Assembly (NCBI GenBank): GCA_030374765.1
Contig: JARGXX010000071.1
Coordinates: forward strand, 1,550,001-1,614,000
Source of the DNA: Agarophyton chilense
Taxonomy: Eukaryota > Rhodophyta > Florideophyceae > Gracilariales > Gracilariaceae
Direction of reading: 5' to 3'
Length of the DNA stretch: 64,000 nt
Of this stretch, positions 42,958-51,111 are shown one piece after another; the first letter of the stretch is position 1, and the number at the start of each line of letters is the position of its first letter. A program made the position numbers and the translations under genes. The notes under the pieces are model-generated. The model ran no database searches. It saw nothing but the letters and a program-made list of their open reading frames with translations, and had not been told where the DNA came from.

Positions 42958-44613
42958 TCAAGTTTTGAAAACACACCCCTCGAACGCAGAAAAAATGCAG
43001 TAATGTGACAAGATGATAGCGATGGTCAAAATCAAATTATGTGTGACGATTGCCGTTACCAACCCAACCCAGGTGTGATGCACCAGGTCATGCTTGTGAA
43101 TCTCACGAATCTCGTGGAACGTCTGATGATGTCGCTTGTTCAAGTAATAATACCCCACCAGCGCCACAGCGCCAATAAAAACCAGGTTGGAGGCGGCATA
43201 GATCATAGAATGCCTATACTGCTCCTTGCTGAACGTGGCCAGCGGCGTGTACTCCTTGTTCAGTCCGAAGCGCAGCATGGGTGAGATGCTGAGGTACATG
43301 AACATAGAAATAGCTTGCGACAGCAACCGGAAGAAAAAGAAGCGAAATTGCCGTCTGCGATATCCTCCGGTATTTGCATCATGGCCTCTATTCCGTGGGT
43401 CAAACGATTCGTCCGCTTCGGGGATGGGGGGAATCGGAAAGTTTCCCTTTATCCCGTTGAGCACATATGTTTTTAACGTGGGACGAATCTTATAGATCCA
43501 TGGGTCGGAAACGAAGACGAGAAAGGCGACATTAGCCAGTACGTTTGAGAGAAAGATGGCGGCGAACACGCCTGGGCGAGCTACCTGCGGAAAGGCCAAA
43601 ATGGTGGTGAGGTCTCCCAAATTCTGTACCCAGAAACCGGAAAGAAGCTGACTGATTTCAAGTGGAAATGGGTCCAGCTTTGAAAGCATAACACGTCTAT
43701 ACACAAAGGTAACGAAGGTAAACATAAACGCGACAAAGGACTGCAAAGTGCCGGAGGAGGTTTCTCGGTACACAATGGTGTAGCCGGACAATATTGGAAT
43801 GTAGAGAATAATTAAGAACATGAAGCGCCTGAAGAAGGAGTGCACAAGCTCTCGCTGGGCGTTGTACGTGACTCTTAGGGACAAAAACAAGGCGACATAA
43901 CAGACGGTGAGGGCGACTATGCCAATCCAATCAAAGATGGCGTGGATGAGCAGAACCGGTGCCATGAAAGCAATCTCTGCCAGAAAGACGGCGAGCAAGG
44001 GGATGAGCGAGGTGCGGAACGGGCGCTCGATGCGAGCGCACGCCAGAAAGGTAGCGTTGTACAAGTAGGATATAGCAACGGCAACGGCAGCATTGGACAC
44101 GAAGATGAAAACCCATTGCTCAGAAATAGAGGGCACGGTGGGGTCACCCAGCGGCACAATGGCGAACACGAGCGCGACATAAGCCAGCGGCACAATGAAG
44201 AACAGCACATACGCAAACATGCCCATGCGCTTGACTATAGCGCCGGCGGTTCCGTGAGCCTCTTCGGAAAAGCCATCGGAATCGTACACGGTGAGGTAGC
44301 CCTTTTGGTCGATGGAGCTGGACCGGCCCGGGGCGTCGGACAGGGCGACGGGCGCGGGAGACATGGGCTCAGCGTTGGATGGCGTGGGCTCAGCGTTGGA
44401 CGGCGTGGGCTTAGCGTTGGACGGTGTGGGCTCAGAGTTAGACGGCGCAGCGCGCGGGCGCGTGTGCGAGCGCGTGGAGGATTCGAGCGCGCGCTGAGTG
44501 TGTGCGTGGCAGAGATGACATTGCAGAAAGGGCATGGGCTCCGCGGCGACGACGGGGAGATCGGACGTGGGCGGAGGCGGGACCGGCGCCAGCGGCGGCG
44601 AGTCCCTGCTCAT
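42958..44613 (-). CDS. Multi-pass membrane protein, unknown function (551 aa)
   Basis: No family is recognised. From the ATG at 44613 the first ~125 residues are Pro/Ser-rich and soluble, with four copies of a PTPSNAE-like octapeptide and a CHLCH motif. About nine or ten hydrophobic helices follow from residue ~135, for example FAYVLFFIVPLAYVALVFAI and LIPLLAVFLAEIAFMAPVLL. A loop rich in Asp/Arg (ESFDPRNRGHDANTGGYRRR) separates two groups of helices. It resembles a large transporter-like or polytopic regulator, but no signature decides. The frame is open 64 codons upstream, where it reads through a 14-bp tandem array; that part is judged leader. Confidence 0.75.
   Translation of the reverse strand: MSRDSPPLAPVPPPPTSDLPVVAAEPMPFLQCHLCHAHTQRALESSTRSHTRPRAAPSNSEPTPSNAKPTPSNAEPTPSNAEPMSPAPVALSDAPGRSSSIDQKGYLTVYDSDGFSEEAHGTAGAIVKRMGMFAYVLFFIVPLAYVALVFAIVPLGDPTVPSISEQWVFIFVSNAAVAVAISYLYNATFLACARIERPFRTSLIPLLAVFLAEIAFMAPVLLIHAIFDWIGIVALTVCYVALFLSLRVTYNAQRELVHSFFRRFMFLIILYIPILSGYTIVYRETSSGTLQSFVAFMFTFVTFVYRRVMLSKLDPFPLEISQLLSGFWVQNLGDLTTILAFPQVARPGVFAAIFLSNVLANVAFLVFVSDPWIYKIRPTLKTYVLNGIKGNFPIPPIPEADESFDPRNRGHDANTGGYRRRQFRFFFFRLLSQAISMFMYLSISPMLRFGLNKEYTPLATFSKEQYRHSMIYAASNLVFIGAVALVGYYYLNKRHHQTFHEIREIHKHDLVHHTWVGLVTAIVTHNLILTIAIILSHYCIFSAFEGCVFKT
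44366..44445 (-). repeat. 24-bp coding tandem repeat (about 3.5 units)
   Basis: The repeats encode PTPSNAE/K and PTPSNSE variants in the soluble N-terminus of the polytopic membrane protein. The unit is GCGTTGGACGGCGTGGGCTC-like on the plus strand. Copy number is probably variable. Confidence 0.8.
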
Positions 44614-44646
44614 AGCCGGGCGGTGGGCCGACTGTTTCGGCAGACG

Positions 44647-44744
44647 AAGCGCAAGTTGCAAAGCGCAAGTTGAGAAGCGCAAGTTGCAAAGCGCAAGTTG
44701 CAAAGCGCAAGTTGCAAAGTGCAAGCGCAAGTTACAAAGTGCAA
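44647..44744. repeat. 14-bp tandem array, AAGYGCAAGTTGCA
   Basis: Five clean 14-bp units (44647-44716), the second ending GAG in place of GCA, are followed by degenerate ones in which AAGTGCAA appears. The array begins 33 bp upstream of the ATG of the multi-pass membrane protein. It shares the octamer AAGYGCAA and the 14-bp period with the array at 23042. Confidence 0.9.
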
Positions 44745-45161
44745 GTACGTTTTGTGCGACGGTGAGGTGTACGAATGTAGCACTTGCTGCCCAGTGAAAG
44801 GGCATAGAGAGACAGGACAGCTACCCTTCGGAACGGCTATATTTGAGACACATAGCAATGATTTAAAAACATTTCAGGAAAAGGTTCCTTTCTTTCCTGT
44901 TTACAGGATCCAATGAGACGCTGCTTAGTATGCCCTTTACAGAATTATATGTTTCGCGTGCCTACGACATCAGCCTCTACCCAATTCTCACGCACACCTC
45001 CCGACACCCACAATTTCCCCCAAGCCCTCACATGAGGTTATTTGAGTCAGTCCAAACTCTCTATCGCCGCACCCTCCGCCAACTCCTGCACCACTTCCAG
45101 CGCTTCTATAACAATATGCGCAGCAAACTGAAAAGCACAAACACCGGCAATGTGCATTCTA
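44745..45161. other. Intergenic, no gene supported
   Basis: About 400 bp between the tandem array and the second Tc1 element. A 112-codon frame at 44930 runs across the transposon boundary, so it cannot be an intact host gene. Confidence 0.5.
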
Positions 45162-45472
45162 TAGTGCGCGAAATCCAATTAAAGCCACCCCCCTTTTTGT
45201 TGATGCGCTCCATTTTGCTCATGTTCCTCTCAACCTTCTCTCTAGTAACGCTTAAAAAGAACAAATGAAACACTTTAGACGCCATTAATAAAACTTTTCT
45301 ACTTATCAACACTGTCAATAGCACTATGTACAAAAAGCACCCCCCAAATCTAATTAAAGTCCACTACAGTATTTTTTCCTTTGAACAAACGCGCGCGAAT
45401 TTTGAATAAAACAAAAGCTCTAACAAAATTTTTCTCAACACTTTCTACAACTTCAAAGTCCAAGAACATTAA

Positions 45473-47391
45473 AATGGGCCGTTGAAAACCTTTAACGAAT
45501 AAAGAAAAAGGTATGATACTTGCAGCTTCATTTCATTGCTGTTCTCAAAGAGAAATTGCTCAAACAATTGGACGCTCTCGCACTGTCGTCCAAAACTTTC
45601 TCAAAGATCTCGAAAACTACAACAAACGCTATAAAGGCTCTAACAACAACCAAATGAGTTTGACGGCTAAACTAGCTCTTCTTTGCTTGGCATCAAACTC
45701 ATGTAGCTCCGCGAGAGAACTCCGTAAAGATCTTTTTCTCTCAGTTTCTGTAAGGCGCATACAACAAGTGTTTCATAATGATCCAAATTTAATCTACAAG
45801 AAGATGAAGAAAGTACCAATGATGACGAAAATACATAAAGAGAAAATGTTTATTTGGGCTCGAGAGAAGATGACTTTTTCTCTGACAAAATGGAAGAAAA
45901 CCATTTTTTTCGATAAGAAGAAATTTAACCAAGATGAACCAGATGGATTTGCTTATTATTGGCATGATAAAAGGAAGAAAGAGATTAATTTTTCTAAACG
46001 ACAAAATGGAGAGGATTCTGTGATGCTTTGGGGTGCTTGTTTCTACCATGTTTTAAGTAATCTGGTTGTTTGCGTCGGTAAAATGGATTCCATGAAGTAC
46101 TGAAAGGTGTTGCAGAAAGAATTGCTTCCATTTCCGGCGGAAACAATCGGAGAAAGTTTTAATTTTCAGCAAGACGGGGCTTCTATACATTTTTCAGTGT
46201 ATACTATAAAGTGGTTGTAGAGCAACGCCCAGTTAGGGGATACTTGGAGATGAAACTCATAGAATGAGGATTGAACCCTCCGAGGGTTATGATTATGATC
46301 CCCTCTAAGGTGTGCTGAGGTGGCACTGTTTTCTGGTTAGAATTCGCCTATAAGAAAAAATTCGGGTGGCCCATGGTTGGATTGGCCCCGTGATACACGT
46401 GGCTTAATTTTGGCACCGAATTTCGGATATTTGTAGAGCGTTGGACTTTTGGGCCCTGACAGTTGGATCTCCACGTGTATGGCCCTGAGCAGGTGTGCAC
46501 TACTGTAGAGTTTAGTTAGTGGGCCCTACTTAGGGAGATGAGATCTGACAGTCCGAAGCTCAAAGTAAATGGTAACCAAGGTTGGTCTTCGATACCTTTA
46601 GAGGTTCTTCGTCGCCATTGTTTCGGCCTTACAACCCGGAACGGGCTCTGGTTAGCAACGCCTGCGTAAAGACACGACTCCACTTGGAGAGTGCCCACGT
46701 TTGGGTTCCGTGCAACCACCCCCTTGGGACCGCTCAGACGACCTGCGTGCACGATACCCCGTGGGGGTTCTGCTTACTTGTTGCGTGCTTTTTGTGTTTC
46801 CTTTCGAGGACAGGTTTTCGCCCCTGTATTGGGTTTCTTTTGTTGTTTCGCCCCTTTTCTGGTTCTCGGGTCCGGTGCTTGTTAGTGCCCGACCCTCGCC
46901 CCGGTTTTCCTCTTCGCCGGATTTTCCCCCATTCTTTGGGATACCCATACCCATTCCCGATCCAACGGTTTCTACCCCTCACCTCCGTCGGTACTGCCGG
47001 AATCTCCCGTGGGAGTTACACCCCACACTACGGGTGGAACGGAGGGCTCTGTCTCTGAGTCTGCCTCCCCCAGGGAGCAAGGCTTCGAACACCTTGAGAG
47101 CACTTCCCGTCGCCGGGTTTTGCTCCACAGTGGTTGGCTGATCATAATGTTAATGTTTTACAGTGGCCAGCCAAGTCACCTGACTTGAACATTATGGGAA
47201 ACACTTGGGGGGTTTTAGCACGCAGCGTTTATGCCAATCAGAGCCAATTTCAAGATGTTGGAACGCTTTTGGAATGTGTGACTGAATGTTGGAATAATTT
47301 GAGCGAAGAGTTTATTAAAACACTTTACATCTCTATACAGGAGCGCTGTATTCAAGTGGTAGAGAAAAAGGGTGAAATGTCTAAGTATTGA
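45473..47391 (+). pseudogene. Tc1-type transposase split by an insertion
   Basis: The frame starts MGR at 45473, hits TGA at 45482, then continues through a helix-turn-helix (SQREIAQTIGRSRTVVQNFL), DDE-region motifs (FFDKKKFNQDEPDGF; NFQQDGASIHFS) and, after the 46218-47128 insertion, WPAKSPDLNIMGNTWGVLAR to the stop at 47391. A further TGA is at 46101-46103. Excluding the insertion, the frame resumes exactly, so the insertion is younger than the transposase. Confidence 0.9.
46218..47128. mobile_element. 911-bp non-autonomous DNA transposon with 8-bp target duplication
   Basis: AGTGGTTG occurs at 46210-46217 and 47129-47136, exactly bracketing the segment inside the transposase gene. The ends are imperfect inverted repeats: TAGAGCAACGCCC on the left and GTGGAGCAAAACCC on the right read inward. 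An 8-bp duplication fits the hAT superfamily. There is no transposase inside; open frames in it look like chance. It would have been mobilised in trans. Confidence 0.82.
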
Positions 47392-47653
47392 ATGAAATAA
47401 ATGTGGTTCTTTGTTTTGGCCTTTATTTAGATTTCGCTTTCTTGTTCAGGATTTTGTAAAGTTCAGAAAACTGTGGGCTAGGTCTGGTTCTGCAAAGCTC
47501 TGAAACTAGTTTTTTAATGGTTTTCTAAGTACTGACTACGGTAAAAGTCCCAGTTTCCGACTGTGGATGGCAGTAAGGAGGAATAGGGTGGTGGCTTTAT
47601 CCAGATTTCGCGCACTGTACTACTCGTAACTACGGTTTGCGAGTTACCATACC

Positions 47654-48270
47654 TCATACTGTTGCGTTTTTCATCCGCAACTGATTTTTTAGCACAACAC
47701 TTGTTTTCCTTATAACTTGCAACCCTTCCTTTTTAAATCTTTGACTACGACGCGTACAATTTTGCGCAACTTCTTTAGAACGCTTTTCTTTCTTTTTTTC
47801 CTCTCTTGAATTACGATTATGATCTATCTTTCGCTTTTTCTCCGAAGAAAATGCCTCTTCTTTTTTCCTCGTTTCAATTCTTTCCATGGCTTTCTTTTCC
47901 TTTTCGGCAACTCAGTCCTGAAAAGCTTCCGATTTCTCTTTCTCTTTGGACTTTCTAAGTTTCATCTCTATTTCATGGGTGATCCATCCAGCTGGGTTTC
48001 TTGCATCCAACAACGTTAATGTTTCGGAGTTCTTCAAGTTCAGAAAAGCACCCCGATGCCCATTCATGTGCTGCATAAGTATGCCGTTTAATTTCTCCCT
48101 ATTCTTCAACAAAATCTAAATAGTCTTGAATTTGGTGGACGGTCCTTTTTTTCTAGTAAAAATGCTTTAATTTTCTTCCAAAGTTGCTTTGTTTGAATGT
48201 CATTTTCGAACCCTGGAAATCCTAGATGCAACAGTGGTATTGGTTAAACGTTTTTCTTACTTCAAAGCCA
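47654..48270 (-). pseudogene. Degenerate Lys-rich reading frame, unknown origin
   Basis: On the minus strand, sequence from about 48235 reads GFENDIQTKQLWKKIKAFLL, then after a frame break NSETLTLLDARNPAGWITHE and a very basic stretch (SREEKKKEKRSKEVAQNC) to the stop at 47654. A TGA or TAG interrupts it more than once. The protein-like quality suggests a dead gene, perhaps of a transposon, lying between the Tc1 element and a truncated family C LTR. I recognise no family. Confidence 0.35.
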
Positions 48271-48410
48271 TCTGAATAGCAATATCTTTGAACTTAAGAG
48301 CTTTTCAGCAAACAGTCGTTGAAATGGGTATGTTCCGGTTAAACGGAAAGAATCAAAAACGATGTTAAAAGTAAGGTTATTTATAGCGTAAAAAGCGAAG
48401 GCTAAGTTGA

Positions 48411-48532
48411 AATTTATTACACAAATTAAAATAAATTAATAATCTACATGAGTCCACCTGAGGTCGACCCGTCCACGTGTGATCTGCAAGATACTTCAGG
48501 GCCCGGCGGCTTACAATGCTCAACCGCTATCA
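48411..48532 (-). repeat. 3' LTR of family C, partial
   Basis: This segment aligns with the end of the LTR-like insertion at 53251-53681 on the opposite strand: shared blocks include CCGTCCACGTG, GGGCCCGGCGGCTTACA and CATGAGTCC. On the minus strand the LTR starts TGATAGCGG at 48532, preceded by a purine-rich tract. Homology fades left of 48411, so the remaining ~300 bp is missing or replaced. Confidence 0.72.
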
Positions 48533-48971
48533 TCGCTCCTTCGCATATCTCTCTTCTTAGGATTCGGCCGTCACGGCGAAGTCCAGATGGCCTCTTGATT
48601 GACCTAGGGGACTCGAGCACTTCGTTGCTCCCGGTACCATTGGGCGCGACGGAACGTCGCGTCGTCACCGCCTGGGGTGATGCGGGAAAACGTGAGCTGA
48701 CCATAAGCGCCGAAAGGCAATTAATTTGACTCAGGACTGAAACTCCCACGCGCCGTAAGCCCTGACCATCGTTGCATCGCCGGCGCGTTCCTCGCATTGC
48801 GTTGCCGAGACAGTCCATTAGATTCTTCCTTAGTCTCAGTTCTTCCTTTGGCAACCCTACGCGCTTTTTTCACGGTAGTTCACGTCTGTCAGTCCGTTCG
48901 GGTCGATTCTGTCACCTCTCCTTCCCATCGTAGTACTTTTTCATTGGTCGCCCGCGATTCCGAACTGGCCT

Positions 48972-48977
48972 TATAAA
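48972..48977 (+). promoter_or_regulatory. TATA box before the antisense gene of family C
   Basis: TATAAA lies 94 bp upstream of the ATG at 49071 on the plus strand, with ATTGG about 30 bp further upstream. This suggests a promoter separate from the LTR. It is seen by sequence only. Confidence 0.45.
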
Positions 48978-49070
48978 CCCCTCAGATATTCTGTTCTCCC
49001 TCCGGACTTTGTCGCTCCCGTGGGTCAGTCCATTCACTTCCCGGCGGACTAGCCTGTGGGCAGCGGCACC

Positions 49071-50984
49071 ATGGCTTCGAATAATAACCCAGGGAGCTCA
49101 TCGGGATACTAAGTGAACTACGAACGTTCTGGGGACCGTTATGACCATACCATCGGTCGAAACCCGCGGGCAGTGCGTCATGCCACTATTCCTTCCTCTG
49201 TGAAAGAATAACAAAGGTTTTGCCATATGTATCTCGACGTCCGAAGGTTTTCCAAGATACCCCATTTCCGGAGGGGCAGCAAGAACGCGCGCAGCTTCTC
49301 GTGGTATAACCGATGGTTGCATTGTCCTGTGGATCCGCGTTCGGCGACGCGATGTCGCACACTTATTCAAGCGGACATGTCATACGTCCACTGCAAGGAA
49401 GAAGCCGACTACCAGTTCAGGGTGAACAAACTCCTTTCGGACCTATACACAGACTTCATCTCGCCTCATGTGAGAATTCCTCTGGCGGGTCAAAACCTCT
49501 TGGCGCTCATGTGCTTTTGACCGCCGTATGACCGCCTGTTCTGGATGTACAATAGGGTCTATTGGAACGAGATGCACGAGGCCGATGGTCGTTTACGTCA
49601 ATCCCTGGAGTTCTTTTTCTTCTGGCATCAGGTGGAGTTTCACGAAATGAGCGCCAACAAGCGTCCTCCGTTAAACCTCTCGTTTCCCCGTGCGAATGAG
49701 AACGAATGGGCTATGTACTGACGTTTCTCGCCGCTCCTTTTGGTCCCCACGCCGACCGTGGTGGCGTACCATTCGTCCCAACTTATGTGTGACGACAATT
49801 ACAGAAGGTCTTGGTTGTCTTGGCAGGTACTCTTCATTGAGATCGAGGTGATGTCCCTTATGGCCTTCTTGGATACAGCGAAATACGGCGTTCGTGTTAA
49901 TGCCCGTTCGGAGGACCGGAGGGTATAGTACAACGAGAACATACCCGGTCCTCGAGGTCGCCTAATCCCTCTCCCGGACATCATGATCCGCTTCCTAAGG
50001 AATCTGGGCATCCAGAATATCGTCTGTGGGACCCTGTTCGCCGTCGAGGAGACCGAGGCCCTTTTGTATCATGTCCTACAGGTGGAGTAGGGCAAGACTC
50101 ACGGGCTCCTTTGGAATGGCTACGATACCGACTCGTTCACGCCAATTCTGCTACATCCGCATTTCCGGGACGACGCTCGTGCCTCTCCCGTTAGGCCTTT
50201 GAGGAATCAACCATCGGACATTACGAGGCGTTATGTGCCCGACTATTACCCGAAGGTCAGTGGTTTCGATCCCCTGTTCTTCGAGCCTGATGTGGAAGCC
50301 CCGCCGTTCGTTCCAGCTGGTATGTCCGACGAAGAATCCTTCGGGGAAGATCCGCTCGTACTGCTCGTAGGGGGCGTCAATCCTCCGTTCAAGTCCGCTG
50401 TTCTGGTACCGACCGCTTCCTCTCCTCCAGCCCCTCCGGGCGCTGCTTCTCAGGATGAAATCGCATGTGAGCCGCCCGTCGCTCAAGTGAACAGCCCTCC
50501 TGGCGAGGTTACTTTCGAAGCCGAAAGTCCTGTAGGTGATGCGCTTGCTAAAACGTCCACTGGGGGCGTCGACATCGCTCCTTCCTCTCCGTTGCCACAT
50601 TTTCCCGCTTCAGTCACGGCCTCGGCTTGGGATCTCCGTCATGTCTGCTGTATCTTTGGTATTACGGCATCGATGGACATTGCGACAGTCCTGAGGGAAC
50701 CTTGCTCCTGGGCGCGTCGCTTGGCGCGCTAGGCCGCGGTTGTCCAACAGTGGTAGTATCTGAAGACCGCTCTGGCAAATCTCCTGCAGCAGAATGCACA
50801 GATGATGTCCCACAGGGTTACTGCCGATTTGGATTCCCGGTATGGTCTAAATTTGAGTGACCAGGAGGCATCCGATGGTGACAATAGTTCTTCAGGTGAA
50901 TCTCCGCCGGAGAAGCGTGCTCGGCTCGCTGGGGACGGTTCTGGTGGTCCAGTTGGCTCCTTCGGTGACCCTAGTCCCGGTTGA
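49071..50984 (+). pseudogene. Antisense accessory gene of family C, 637 codons, unknown family
   Basis: The gene lies on the strand opposite to gag-pol, between the end of pol and the 3' LTR. From the ATG one frame runs 637 codons to TGA at 50982. It is broken by eight in-frame stops (49110, 49209, 49518, 49719, 49926, 50088, 50730, 50754) but no frameshift. Chance would give about 26-30 stops in that length. The N-terminal two thirds look globular and rich in Trp, Tyr and Arg (WYNRWLHCPVDPRSATRC; YHSSQLMCDDNYRRSWLSW). The last third is Pro/Ser-rich and ends with a basic cluster, PPEKRARL, that could be a nuclear signal. No envelope-type signal peptide or transmembrane segment is seen. Confidence 0.6.
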
Positions 50985-51111
50985 GCTCCTGCAGGTTCCA
51001 ATGAGGTCGACGGGGTTACTCCTGCGCCGCCCCAGTGAGTCCTGTTGGTGTTCGGAGCGCTTTCGCGAACCTTGAGTTCATGGCGAGGACTGTTAGGCCT
51101 CTGTTAGTTAG

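Larger units (their letters stand above)
45162..47617 (+). mobile_element. Second Tc1/mariner family, IR/DR type, interrupted
   Basis: TA duplications flank it (45160-45161 and 47618-47619). Termini match as inverted repeats: (T/C)AGTGCGCGAAATC, then ATAAAGCCACC after a short variable stretch. A related motif recurs about 175 bp inside each end (near 45340, and near 47430 on the minus strand), the IR/DR arrangement of some Tc1 elements. The transposase is on the plus strand. Without the 911-bp insertion at 46218 the element would be about 1.54 kb. Different family from the one at 10708. Confidence 0.88.

Noticed and set aside
44930..45268. 112-codon plus-strand frame
   Set aside because: It crosses the left end of the Tc1 element, so it is not a native gene; no homology is evident.
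46582..47141. Overlapping open frames of 146-158 codons in three frames
   Set aside because: They lie inside the 911-bp transposon insertion, are low-complexity Pro/Phe/Gly-rich, and compete on both strands; a mark of skewed composition, not coding.
48444..48854. 136-codon minus-strand frame and its plus-strand counterpart
   Set aside because: Both cross the family C LTR boundary and have no domain features.
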